A stretch of DNA of 62,199 nucleotides, taken from positions 1 through 62,199 of the forward strand of contig JAGXKW010000013.1 in the NCBI GenBank assembly GCA_018334995.1, written 5' to 3'. Positions 12,930 through 21,868 of the stretch are shown here, piece by piece (the stretch's first letter is position 1; the number at the start of each line of letters is the position of its first letter). A program made the position numbers and the translations under genes. The DNA comes from Wenzhouxiangellaceae bacterium. GTDB taxonomy: Bacteria; Pseudomonadota; Gammaproteobacteria; Xanthomonadales; Wenzhouxiangellaceae. The notes beneath the pieces are model-generated. The model worked only from the letters and a program-made list of their open reading frames with translations, did not search any database and was not told the DNA's origin.

Positions 12930-14729
12930 ATGACGACCTCAGCAATCCGGCGGGCCATCCTGGCCGGCCTTTCCCTCGTTTCCATTTCCACGCTGGCGGC
13001 GGCCGAGACGGCCTGGCAGGACGATCCCATCGTGGTCACCGCCAACCGTACCGAGCAGCGCGCCGATTCGGTGCCGGCCCGGGTTTCGGTGATCGACCGC
13101 CAAGACATCGAGCGCAGCCAGGCGCCCGATCTGCTCGAGCTGCTTCGCCTCGAGGCCGGCATCGATATCGCCCGCAACGGCGGCCCCGGCGGCCAGACCA
13201 GCGTGTTCATGCGCGGCGCCAACTCCAACCACGTGCTGGTACTGATCGACGGCGTTCGGGTAGCGGCCAGCGGCACCGGCGCGTTTACCTGGGAAGTCCT
13301 GGATCCGGCGGTGATCGAACGCATCGAGATCGTCCGGGGTCCGCGCGCGGCACGCTGGGGAAGCGACGCCATCGGCGGCGTGATCCAGATCTTCACCCGC
13401 CGCGCCGAAGGACTGTCGGCCGCGGCGCGCTACGCCAGCGACAACGACCGCAAGGCCACATTGTCGGCCGGTCGCCAGCAGGGCGATCTGCCGCTGGATC
13501 TTACGCTCAGCGGACGCAAGGTCGACGGCTTTTCGGCCCAGAATCCCCGCGGTTTCGCCTTCGACCCCGACGACGACGGCTTCGAGAATTTTTCGGCCGC
13601 CACCGGCGGGTCGACGAACATTGCCGGCGGGGCACTGCAATGGCGCGGCCGCGCGGCTACGGGCGAGACCGAGTTCGACCGGGGCGAGACCGAGTTCGAC
13701 AACTGGTCCTGGCGCTTCGACTACCGCCGTAACTCCAGTGGGCCGTGGCAGTGGCAGCTCGGGGCGGCGACCGTACGCGACCGGCTGGAAACGGAGACCG
13801 CCTTCGGCAGCTCGGAGGTGGTCACCCGCCGGCTGCAGGGCGACTGGCTGGCCGAGCGCATCCTCGGCGACGACACGCAATGGCTGCTGGGGGTCGACGC
13901 CTGGCGCGAATCGGGCGTCAGCCGCGGTCAATGGAACGAATCGCGCAGCAACGTCGGCGTCTTTTCGGGACTGGAAGGCGCGGCCGGGCGGGCCGGCTAC
14001 GAGCTCAGCCTGCGGGTCGACGAGGACGAGGATTTCGGCACCGAAGTGACCGGCAATGCGGGGGTGAACTGGCGTTTCGACGACCGCTGGCGTGCCTTCG
14101 CAAGCGCCGGGCGGGCCTTTCGCGCGCCGAACTTCAGCCAGCTGTTCTCGCCGGGCTTCGGTGGACTTTTCGCCGGCAACCCCGACCTGGACCCGGAACG
14201 TTCGTGGTCGGCCGAGGCCGGCCTTGACTTCAATCCGGGCGCCGGCCAGCGCCTGACTCTGAGTGCCTACAGCAACTGGATCGATGACTTGATCGACTTC
14301 TCCGGCGTCGATTTCCGGGCCGTCAACGTCAAAGAGGCGCGTATCCGGGGCCTGGAGTTCAGCCACGGTGCGGCGATCGGCAACTGGACCAGCAAATTCA
14401 ACCTCACCTGGCAGGATCCGGAGGACCGCGACGCCGATCGCGACCTGCTGCGCCGTGCCGAGTTCAAGGGCAACTGGGTGCTTGGCTACGCGTTCGCCAA
14501 CCGCTGGAATATCGACGGGGAACTGGTCCATGTCGGTGACCGGCTCGACGTCGGCGGCGCCCGGCTGTCTTCATATACCCTGATCAACCTGCGCGCAGCG
14601 TGGCGCCTGCGCGACCACTGGAACCTGGAGGTCCGCGTTGATAACCTGGCAGACCGCGACTACGAGCCGCTGGTGGGCTTCAACGCCGCCGACCGGCGCG
14701 TCTTCGTCCAGCTGGGCTGGTCGAGCTGA
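12930..14729 (+). CDS. btuB: TonB-dependent vitamin B12 receptor BtuB
   Basis: Outer-membrane receptor of 599 residues for energised cobalamin uptake. Signal peptide to about residue 25 (ending LAAAETA), then the TonB box DDPIVVTANR. The plug domain contains VFMRGANSNHVLVLIDGVR and RIEIVRGPRAARWGSDAIGGVI, and the C-terminal beta-barrel ends in the aromatic strand RRVFVQLGWSS. ATG 12930 has gccgggagc upstream; the frame remains open further up through the riboswitch, which is not coding. A 21-bp tandem duplication (13662-13703) produces GETEFDR-GETEFDN in a barrel loop. Assignment to B12 rests on the upstream riboswitch. Confidence 0.93.
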   Translation: MTTSAIRRAILAGLSLVSISTLAAAETAWQDDPIVVTANRTEQRADSVPARVSVIDRQDIERSQAPDLLELLRLEAGIDIARNGGPGGQTSVFMRGANSNHVLVLIDGVRVAASGTGAFTWEVLDPAVIERIEIVRGPRAARWGSDAIGGVIQIFTRRAEGLSAAARYASDNDRKATLSAGRQQGDLPLDLTLSGRKVDGFSAQNPRGFAFDPDDDGFENFSAATGGSTNIAGGALQWRGRAATGETEFDRGETEFDNWSWRFDYRRNSSGPWQWQLGAATVRDRLETETAFGSSEVVTRRLQGDWLAERILGDDTQWLLGVDAWRESGVSRGQWNESRSNVGVFSGLEGAAGRAGYELSLRVDEDEDFGTEVTGNAGVNWRFDDRWRAFASAGRAFRAPNFSQLFSPGFGGLFAGNPDLDPERSWSAEAGLDFNPGAGQRLTLSAYSNWIDDLIDFSGVDFRAVNVKEARIRGLEFSHGAAIGNWTSKFNLTWQDPEDRDADRDLLRRAEFKGNWVLGYAFANRWNIDGELVHVGDRLDVGGARLSSYTLINLRAAWRLRDHWNLEVRVDNLADRDYEPLVGFNAADRRVFVQLGWSS

Positions 14730-15732
14730 TCGGCGACTCGCCGCCGTCTTCCTGATTGGCATGCTGCTGGCCGGCTGCTTGCCGGCCGGCAGCGAACAGC
14801 GTGCGGTGTTCGCCGTTTTCGGCACCGAGGTCGAACTGCAGCTGCGCGGGGCAACCGACCTGCAGGCTGAAAGCATTTTCCGCGACGTCGGAGCAACGCT
14901 GCAGCGCCAGCACCGCGACCTGCACCCCTGGGAAGACGGCGAGTTGATGGCGCTGAACCGGGCGCTGGCGGCCGGCAAGCCGCACCGGACCACCCCGGAG
15001 ATTGTGGAACTGATCGAGACCAGCGCCGCGCTGGAAAAGACCTCGGGGGGAAACTTCAATGCTGCCATCGGCGCGCTGGTCAATCTCTGGGGTTTTCATA
15101 CCTCGAACTACCCCATCACCGACCCGCCGCCGGCGCCGGCCTTGATCGATGCGCTGGTCGCCCGAGCGCCTTCGATGCATGATCTCGAACTCGAAGGCCG
15201 AACCGTTCGTGCCCGTAACCGCTCCGTGCGGCTGGACTTCAGCGGCATCGCCAAGGGGCTGGCGGCCGAAAGGGTGTGCGAGATCGTCGCGGAACACGAG
15301 GTCGAATCGGCCATGGTCAATGCCGGCGGCGACGTCATGGTTTGTTCGGCCGGCCAACGGCCCTGGCGAGTCGCCGTGCGCGGGCCGGGTGGCGGGGTGC
15401 TGGAAACGCTGGAAATCGACCGGCCGCTGGCCGTGTTCACCTCGGGCAACTATTACCGCTTCGGCGAATTCGACGGCGAACGCTATGCGCATATCCTGGA
15501 TGCGGCCACCGGCGATCCGGTCGACGAGGTCATGCAGGCGACCGTCATCGATCGCGATCCGCTGGTCGCCGATGCCGCCGCGACCGCGCTTGTCGTCGCG
15601 GGGACCGGGCGATGGCGAAACGTCGCCGAGGCGCTCTCCGTCGAGCGCGTCATCGTCATCGGCGCCGAAGGCTCGATCTCCCGGATTGACAAGAAGTTTG
15701 ACATTCGGCGGCGAGACCGGGCCATAAGATAA
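14638..15732 (+). CDS. apbE: FAD:protein FMN transferase ApbE (lipoprotein)
   Basis: Periplasmic lipoprotein that attaches FMN covalently to target proteins such as Nqr/Rnf subunits, as known for the ApbE family. Motifs seen: SGIAKGLAAERV, MVNAGGDVM, VFTSGNYYR and HILDAATGDPVD (the usual Pro of DPxTG is Ala here), then ATALVVAG. Lipobox LLAGC at 14764-14778. The start is uncertain. TTG 14638 lies inside btuB with GGAGGT five bases upstream but gives a long 46-residue leader; ATG 14761 leaves almost no signal peptide. No other standard start lies between. It overlaps or abuts btuB, so both are probably under the B12 riboswitch. Confidence 0.88.
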   Translation: MITWQTATTSRWWASTPPTGASSSSWAGRADRRLAAVFLIGMLLAGCLPAGSEQRAVFAVFGTEVELQLRGATDLQAESIFRDVGATLQRQHRDLHPWEDGELMALNRALAAGKPHRTTPEIVELIETSAALEKTSGGNFNAAIGALVNLWGFHTSNYPITDPPPAPALIDALVARAPSMHDLELEGRTVRARNRSVRLDFSGIAKGLAAERVCEIVAEHEVESAMVNAGGDVMVCSAGQRPWRVAVRGPGGGVLETLEIDRPLAVFTSGNYYRFGEFDGERYAHILDAATGDPVDEVMQATVIDRDPLVADAAATALVVAGTGRWRNVAEALSVERVIVIGAEGSISRIDKKFDIRRRDRAIR

Positions 15733-15779
15733 AACCGGAGGCGTGGGACTTGCCCGACGTCCGAACCGGAGAATTTTTT

Positions 15780-16214
15780 ATGGATATCAATCAGCTTTTG
15801 AAGATCGGCGCACAAGCGTTTCAGTCTCAGCTAGGAGGGGAGCAGGCAGGTTCGCTCTCGATGGACCAGATCATGGGTGCGCTAGCCGGCCTGATGCCGG
15901 GCGAGGGCACGAACGTCGATCTCGGCGCCTTGATCGGCAATATGCAGGGTGGCGGACTCGCCTCGCTGGCCGAGTCCTGGCTGGGCGACGGCGGCAATGC
16001 CGGGATCGGCGCCGATCAGCTGGCCTCGATGTTCGGCAGCAGCGACATCAAGGGTTTCGCCGACAAGCTCGGGCTGGACGAAGGCACGGCGGTGGAAGGT
16101 CTGAAAGGCGCCGTCCCTGAAATGGTCGACAAGGCTTCATCCGGCGGTGCGCTGGAATCGATGGGCGGCGTCGGTGGCGTGATGGGTATGGTCGGCCAAC
16201 TGTTCGGCCGCTGA
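15780..16214 (+). CDS. DUF937 (YidB-like) protein
   Basis: A 144-residue Gly-rich protein. The C-terminal half reads like DUF937/YidB: GGGLASLAESWLGDGGNAGIGADQL, then FADKLGLDEGTAVEGLKGAVPEMVDKAS. These proteins are of unknown function and lack a signal peptide. ATG 15780 has ccggag upstream. The frame extends 10 codons further up, but without a ribosome site. It stands alone after apbE and converges with the membrane protein on the other strand. Confidence 0.7.
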   Translation: MDINQLLKIGAQAFQSQLGGEQAGSLSMDQIMGALAGLMPGEGTNVDLGALIGNMQGGGLASLAESWLGDGGNAGIGADQLASMFGSSDIKGFADKLGLDEGTAVEGLKGAVPEMVDKASSGGALESMGGVGGVMGMVGQLFGR

Positions 16215-16287
16215 TTGCGCTTGCAGATCCCCGGCCCGAGAATCCATCCGGGCGGAGCAGGACTGGTCGATGCGCCGGAAGCGGACA

Positions 16288-17520
16288 TCAGTCCGGACCG
16301 GGCGGGGCATGCAGGTAGCTGGGCGCCAGTGACGCGAGCCGAGCGCGCTGGGCGTCGGCAAGCTCCGCCGTCATCAGTTCGCGAAACCACGCCTCGGCCT
16401 TTGTGCGGTTGGCGGAGGATTCTTCGCGCAGCGCCTCACACGCAATCAGGCGCACTTCGTCGCGCTTGACCGAAGCGGGAAAAGCGGCGAGGTAGTTTGC
16501 GCACAGCTGCCCGACCAGCCAGGAGGCGTGATGATCGGATGCGGCGCGGATCAGGGCCAGCATCGAATCCGGCGAGGCCAGCGCGAAGTCGCGATCGAGC
16601 TCGAGCATCCGGCTGGTGCGGTCCAGCGCTTCCTCGGGCGCCTCGAACGCCAGCAGCAGGGTTTCGAGATGCAGCCGGCCGTGTTCCAGCCGTCGTTCGC
16701 GAGTGCCGGCGCGCTCAAGCTGGCGCGCAAGCTCGGCGTGCATTTCGCGCGTCCCGCCCTGGCTGCGAATTTCCTCCCATAGCGTCTCCGGGTCGCGCGC
16801 GAATTTCTCGGGCGCCCGCGCCGGCTCGGTATCGGGCTCGACCAGGTTGAGTTCGGCCCTGTGCCGGTACACCGTGCGGCCGGCCAGGTGAAACCAGGCG
16901 AATACGGCGAATGCCCAGTAGACAAGCTGCACCAGGTTGCGAAACCCCTGGCCAGGCCCCAGCCAGGCCATGATGCCGGCGATTGCCAGGTAGGCGAGCG
17001 CCGCGGCCAGCAGCGCGGCGCAAAGCCGCAGGTAATCCGCTCGCCCGATGCGCGCGGCCAGGCGCAGCCACTGGGTCGGAATCAGCGCTTCGGAAAGGCT
17101 CTTGCTGAGCGTCAGGATGATGGTGGCGGCGGGCAGCATGGCGGCGAGCGCAAAGCTTCCGACGAGAACGCCGATCGGACCGGTATAGATCGAGCAAACG
17201 ACCAGCGCGAGGGTTGCCAGTAGCCACAGCGCGATATGTCGAAGGGCAAGCCCGTCGGCCGATTCGATGCCGCTCAGGCTTGGCGCCCCGGTCTCGCCTT
17301 CGGCGCTGGCCAGCAGGATCTCGCTGGCCAGCCGGTAGATCGCGATCCAGAGCAGGAGGCGCAGCACGAATGCGAGCACGCCGCTCAACGGAATCGGCGT
17401 GGCGGCCAGCAGTTCCAGGAAAGCGCCGGCGCCCGCGACCCCCAGCAGCCACGCGCGCATGCCGCCGGACAGCGGAAAACGGATGGCGCTGCGCGCGTCG
17501 GGTGCGTCGCTATCGTTCAT
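16288..17520 (-). CDS. Membrane protein with C-terminal helical domain, unknown function
   Basis: A 410-residue protein I do not recognise. The N-terminal half (about residues 20-225) has about six hydrophobic segments, including ALWLLATLALVVCSIYTGPIGVLVG and LVQLVYWAFAVFAWFHLAG. The C-terminal half (about 240-410) is soluble and all-helical, with patterns such as MHAELARQLERAGTRERRLEHGRLHLETLL that recall TPR-like repeats. ATG at 17520. It is followed by a short gap before the convergent DUF937 gene. A scaffold role for envelope proteins is conceivable but unsupported. Confidence 0.7.
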   Translation of the reverse strand: MNDSDAPDARSAIRFPLSGGMRAWLLGVAGAGAFLELLAATPIPLSGVLAFVLRLLLWIAIYRLASEILLASAEGETGAPSLSGIESADGLALRHIALWLLATLALVVCSIYTGPIGVLVGSFALAAMLPAATIILTLSKSLSEALIPTQWLRLAARIGRADYLRLCAALLAAALAYLAIAGIMAWLGPGQGFRNLVQLVYWAFAVFAWFHLAGRTVYRHRAELNLVEPDTEPARAPEKFARDPETLWEEIRSQGGTREMHAELARQLERAGTRERRLEHGRLHLETLLLAFEAPEEALDRTSRMLELDRDFALASPDSMLALIRAASDHHASWLVGQLCANYLAAFPASVKRDEVRLIACEALREESSANRTKAEAWFRELMTAELADAQRARLASLAPSYLHAPPGPD

Positions 17521-17623
17521 CGTCCGGGGTCATTGGGGTTCGCCCTATGTTACTAACGTCCTCATTAGTAGCTGGAGCGGGCGACGTCGCGTGTGGCAAC
17601 CGCTGCGGCGAAGCGAAGGAGCT

Positions 17624-18175
17624 TCAGAACATGCCGGTTTCGAGGCGGGCCGATTCGCTCATCATGTCCTGGTTCCAGGGCGGGTCGAAGGTCAGCTCCA
17701 CGTCCACGCGCTCGATCGTCGGGACGATGATGAGCTTGGAGCGGACGTCGTCGACCAGGAAGTCGCCCATGCCGCAGCCCGGTGCGGTCAGCGTCATCCG
17801 GACCTCGATCTCGCGGCTGCCGTCGTCCTTCTTGAAGATGTCGCAGTCGTAGATCAGCCCCAGGTCGACGATATTGATCGGAATTTCCGGGTCGTAGCAA
17901 GTCTTGAGCTGCTGCCAGACGACGGCCTCGATGTCCTTGTCGCTGGCGTTCTCGGGCACCTCGGGCTTCGGCGGGGGCTCGCGGCCGATCGCGTCTGCGT
18001 CGTCGCCGGCCAGCCGGAACAGCCGTCCGTCGACGTAGACGGTGAAGCTCCCGCCCAGCGACTGGGTCAGGTAGCCCGTGGTCCCGGCGGGCAGCTCGAC
18101 CATCTGGCCCTCGGGAATCAGGGCCACGTCGGCGTCGCGTTCGAATTTGACCGGTGCGTAGGATTGGCTGAACAT
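17624..18175 (-). CDS. sufT: Fe-S cluster assembly protein SufT
   Basis: A 183-residue SufT-type protein. The N-terminal part (about 1-60) has the SufT-specific region with QSLGGSFTVYVDG. The C-terminal MIP18/DUF59 domain (about 75-180) has DPEIPINIVDLGLIYD, MTLTAPGCGMGDFLVDDV with its conserved cysteine, and LTFDPPWNQDMMS. SufT is implicated in maturing Fe-S proteins under high demand. It is not next to a suf operon here. ATG 18175 has only a weak ribosome site. Confidence 0.9.
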   Translation of the reverse strand: MFSQSYAPVKFERDADVALIPEGQMVELPAGTTGYLTQSLGGSFTVYVDGRLFRLAGDDADAIGREPPPKPEVPENASDKDIEAVVWQQLKTCYDPEIPINIVDLGLIYDCDIFKKDDGSREIEVRMTLTAPGCGMGDFLVDDVRSKLIIVPTIERVDVELTFDPPWNQDMMSESARLETGMF

Positions 18176-18267
18176 CTGTTTACTGGCGCGCTCGATTCAG
18201 GACCAATATTGTACGCTTTAGGCGGTCGATTGTCTCCACGCTTTTTGCCACGCGCCGCCGGACCGGA

Positions 18268-20190
18268 CTAACCCGAGTTTTCCCGGGATGCGATCCCCAG
18301 CGCCCGCTCCGCCGCCTGGCGGGTCAGCGGGTGGTAGCCGGGCTTCGCGCGCTGGTAGACGTCGATGGCCCATTCGCGGCCCCAGTCGGTGTCGGCCAGT
18401 TCCTCGTACAGCGGACGGGTGAACTTGTTGCGCCCGACCTCGAGCAGGAATTGCTCCAGGCGTTCGATGCCCGGCTCGTAGCGCGCCTCGATGGCGCGCA
18501 CCAGCCACAGGTAGAGGATTTCGACGTTGCCGCTTTCGGTCAGGCCGAACGCTTCGTCCATGGCAGCCATCTGTTCGGCGTCAAGCCGGTCGCCGAGCTT
18601 GAGCAGGAAGTGCCGCCACTCGCTTACGGTCCATTGGTCCACCGGAATTTCGGCCAGTTCGACCTCGCCGTCCAGCCACTGGCGGCGCCATTCGTCGACC
18701 TTGTCGAACGCGTCCGAGGCCGGCAGCACCGCGTAATCGGGCATGCCCGGCTCGAAGATCCATTCGCGCACCTGTTCCATGCTCACCGCATCCGGGTCGC
18801 GCGGCAGCAGGTTGGCTTCGAGGTAGGCGATGAAGTCCTCGGTGTCGATCGACTCGAACGCGAAATGATCGAAGTATTGCCGCAGGAATTCATCGAAGGT
18901 CGCGCGCCCGAAACGATCTTCCAGCCACACCAGGAACAGCCGGCCCTTGTTGTAGGGCACGCCGTTGAAGGCCTGCTCCGGGTCCTGATCGGACAGGTCG
19001 CGGGCCAGGATCTGCGCGGCCGGATCGAGTTCTTCGAGCTCTTCCTTCAGGCCCATCCAGTCCAGCGTCGCCTCCATCTCTGCGCGCTCGGGCGAGTACA
19101 GCGCCTCGACGATGCGGCTTTCGAAATAGGTGGTGAAGCCCTCGTTCAGCCACAGGTCCTGCCAGGCGGCGTTGGTCACCAGGTTGCCCGACCACGAGTG
19201 TGCCAGTTCGTGGGCGATCAGCGCGGTCAGCGACTTGTCGCCGGCGATGACTGTGGGTGTAATAAACGACAGGCGCGGATTCTCCATGCCGCCGAACGGG
19301 AAGCTGGGCGGCAGAATCAGCAGGTCGTAGCGGTCCCAGCGATACGGGCCGTAGAGTTCTTCGCCGACGTCGATCATCGCCTCGAGCTCCGAGAACTCTT
19401 CGGCCGCCGCGGCGACCAGCGAAGGCTCGGCGTACACGCCCGAGCGCGGCCCGGTGGCCTCGAATTCCAGCTTGCCGACGCCGATCGCCATCAGGTAGGA
19501 CGGGATCGGCTGCGGCATCCTGAATTCATAAATACCGTCGGGCCGGATTTCGGTCGGGTTTCCGGCCGCGCCCATGACCGCCATCAGGTCGCCGGGGACG
19601 GTCAGTTGCGCGTCGAAGGTGTAGCGCACGGCGGGCGTGTCCTGCAGCGGCACCCAGCTGCGCGCGAAGATCGGCTGCGACTGGGAGAACAAAAACGGCT
19701 CGCCGCTGGTCGTCTGCTGTCCATCCAGCCATTGCAGGCCGAACGCTTCGGGCGAGGTGGCGTAGTCGATCCGCACCTGGTCCACGCCGCCTTCCAGCGC
19801 TACGACCAGCGGCGTGCCGAGGTATTCGCGCGCTTGCGCGTCGCCTTCATCGGCGTCGGGCAGGCGCCAGGAAAGAGGTTCGAGCGCGCCGTCGGGCCCG
19901 ACCCGGTTGACGTCGCGGATGTCCAGCTTCCAGGTATCGAGCACCAGGCGTTCGGCCGATTCTGTCCGGTCCAGCTGCAGGGTGACGTGGCCTTCCAGCG
20001 TGCGCTCGGAAAAATCGGCCGCCAGCGCCAGCGCCAGGTGTTCGACGCGCACCTGCTCGTAATTGGCGTAGCTGTGCGGATCCGGGCCCGGTTCGACGGC
20101 CGGCGCCGCCGCTTCCTCGGCCGGTTGGCAGGCAGTCAGCAACATGACCAGAAATGCACCGAAGACCGGTGCAGACGACGCTTTGTTCAT
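18268..20190 (-). CDS. M1-family aminopeptidase lipoprotein
   Basis: Zinc metallopeptidase of 640 residues, in the leukotriene-A4-hydrolase/cold-active aminopeptidase branch of M1. Lipobox LLTAC with Cys 21 indicates a lipoprotein. An N-terminal beta domain leads to the exopeptidase motif GGMEN at residues 300-304, then the zinc motif HELAH at 327-331, with the third ligand Glu 350 in LNEGFTTYFE. A C-terminal helical domain (about 490-640) is present. It probably trims peptides in the periplasm. It is monocistronic, or loosely linked to sufT 92 bp downstream. Confidence 0.92.
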   Translation of the reverse strand: MNKASSAPVFGAFLVMLLTACQPAEEAAAPAVEPGPDPHSYANYEQVRVEHLALALAADFSERTLEGHVTLQLDRTESAERLVLDTWKLDIRDVNRVGPDGALEPLSWRLPDADEGDAQAREYLGTPLVVALEGGVDQVRIDYATSPEAFGLQWLDGQQTTSGEPFLFSQSQPIFARSWVPLQDTPAVRYTFDAQLTVPGDLMAVMGAAGNPTEIRPDGIYEFRMPQPIPSYLMAIGVGKLEFEATGPRSGVYAEPSLVAAAAEEFSELEAMIDVGEELYGPYRWDRYDLLILPPSFPFGGMENPRLSFITPTVIAGDKSLTALIAHELAHSWSGNLVTNAAWQDLWLNEGFTTYFESRIVEALYSPERAEMEATLDWMGLKEELEELDPAAQILARDLSDQDPEQAFNGVPYNKGRLFLVWLEDRFGRATFDEFLRQYFDHFAFESIDTEDFIAYLEANLLPRDPDAVSMEQVREWIFEPGMPDYAVLPASDAFDKVDEWRRQWLDGEVELAEIPVDQWTVSEWRHFLLKLGDRLDAEQMAAMDEAFGLTESGNVEILYLWLVRAIEARYEPGIERLEQFLLEVGRNKFTRPLYEELADTDWGREWAIDVYQRAKPGYHPLTRQAAERALGIASRENSG

Positions 20191-20253
20191 GGACGCTCTC
20201 GCTATCGTGGGGAGCGCCGCCGGCCAGGTGCCGGCGGCGTAAAGTCCGGCCGC

Positions 20254-20730
20254 TTATTCGGCCGTTTTCATCTGCGACTGCAGGTAGTTCTGTTCGCCGA
20301 CGTTGCCCATCAGCTCGATCTGGGTTTCCAGCCAGTCGACATGGTCTTCCTCGTCGGAAAGGATCTTCTCGAACAGCTCGCGCGAGACGTAGTCGCGGAC
20401 TTCCTCGCAGTACTGGACCGCGTCGCGAAGATCGGGAATGGCCTGGTGCTCGAGCTTGAGATCGCATTCGAGGACCTCGCGCACGTTTTCGCCGACCCGC
20501 AGCTTGCCCAGGTCCTGCAGGTTGGGCAGGCCTTCCAGGAACAGAATGCGCTGGATCAGCTCGTCGGCATGCTCCATCTCCTCGATGGACTCCTGGTACT
20601 CCTTCTTGCCCAGCGTTTCCAGACCCCAGTCCTCGAGCATGCGCGAGTGGAGAAAGTACTGGTTGATCGCGGTGAGCTCGTTTTTCAGCACCTTGTTGAG
20701 AAACTCGATGACCTTGCTGTCGCCTTTCAT
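20254..20730 (-). CDS. bfr: Bacterioferritin
   Basis: Iron-storage protein of 158 residues, the typical length. Ferroxidase ligands E18, E51, H54, E94, E127 and H130 are all in place, and M52 is the heme-binding methionine of true bacterioferritins. It should form a 24-mer shell that oxidises and stores iron. ATG 20730 begins [19 protein letters not shown], the normal N-terminus; the frame stays open upstream through repeat DNA, which is not coding. No bfd gene is visible nearby. Confidence 0.96.
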   Translation of the reverse strand: MKGDSKVIEFLNKVLKNELTAINQYFLHSRMLEDWGLETLGKKEYQESIEEMEHADELIQRILFLEGLPNLQDLGKLRVGENVREVLECDLKLEHQAIPDLRDAVQYCEEVRDYVSRELFEKILSDEEDHVDWLETQIELMGNVGEQNYLQSQMKTAE

Positions 20731-20790
20731 GGAATGCCCTTCGAATGTGTGATTACAGGTTGATTTCGGTGACAAGGATAACGCAAGTTT

Positions 20791-20862
20791 CGGAAAACCC
20801 GGGAAATGAGAATTGTTACGGAAAACCCGGGTTTCGGGTTTCCGGGTTCCGGTTTCGGGAAA
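20791..20862. repeat. Quasi-tandem CCGGGTTTC repeats
   Basis: Upstream of bfr, the sequence cggaaaacccggg occurs twice (20791-20803 and 20819-20831, 28 bp apart). It runs into variants of ccgggtttc. A perfect 12-bp palindrome, aaacccgggttt, lies at 20823-20834. Confidence 0.6.
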
Positions 20863-20968
20863 ACCGCGCCCGATTCCGGACGCCGAGAGCGACGAAAAGA
20901 CGCGGCCCAACCACGCTCTAACGAAGTCCCTAAAACCTGACGACCCGTTGTACACCGAAGGGCGATGG

Positions 20969-21071
20969 ATTTTTGTTCCTGCTGGTGATGACGAGGCGGG
21001 AAAAACCGCAGTGTACGAGTTGTGTACATGAGGATTTTTCGCGCCGACGAAGCGCCGGCAGGGGCAAAAAA
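20969..21071. repeat. Imperfect 50-bp inverted repeat between glnB and bfr
   Basis: The arms 20969-21018 and 21022-21071 are inverted copies with about two thirds identical positions by hand alignment, sharing TTTTTG, CCTGC, GAAAAA and TGTAC blocks. It could fold into a long hairpin and may be a remnant non-autonomous element. Confidence 0.5.
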
Positions 21072-21086
21072 GACGCGGCCCTACCC

Positions 21087-21536
<450 letters not shown>

Positions 21537-21583
21537 TCACTGCTCGGATACACTGTTTAGTGTTGCAAACGGAAATTCATTCC

Positions 21584-21823
21584 ATGGCCAAGCCCGATTT
21601 CACGACGCTCGACGACATCACCCGCAAGCTGGCCGAATCGCTGCCGCGCGACTGGAAGAAGGCCGGCGAGGACGTTGAATCCCGGTTTCGGCAGGTGCTG
21701 GAAGCCCAGCTGTCGAAACTGGACCTGGTCACGCGCGAGGAGTTCGAGATCCAGAAGCGCGTGCTGGAGCGCTCGCGCGAAAAGCTGGAACAGCTCGAGA
21801 AGAAACTCGAAGAACTCGACTGA
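21584..21823 (+). CDS. ubiK: Ubiquinone biosynthesis accessory factor UbiK
   Basis: Small BMFP/YqiC-type protein of 79 residues. An amphipathic N-terminal helix is followed by a C-terminal coiled coil (about residues 43-79) with TREEFEIQKRVLERSREKL. UbiK supports the UbiJ-UbiI lipid-binding complex of aerobic ubiquinone synthesis in E. coli. ATG 21584 is chosen because it gives the family's usual N-terminus; the open frame starts earlier but lacks similarity there. It is divergent from glnB. Confidence 0.9.
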   Translation: MAKPDFTTLDDITRKLAESLPRDWKKAGEDVESRFRQVLEAQLSKLDLVTREEFEIQKRVLERSREKLEQLEKKLEELD

Positions 21824-21868
21824 GCCCAGCGTGCATCAATTCCAGTGCTCGTCAATCAAGGAGAACCC

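Noticed and set aside
20791-20862. CRISPR array
   Set aside because: Repeats are short, degenerate and adjacent, without regular unique spacers; no cas genes are present in the window.
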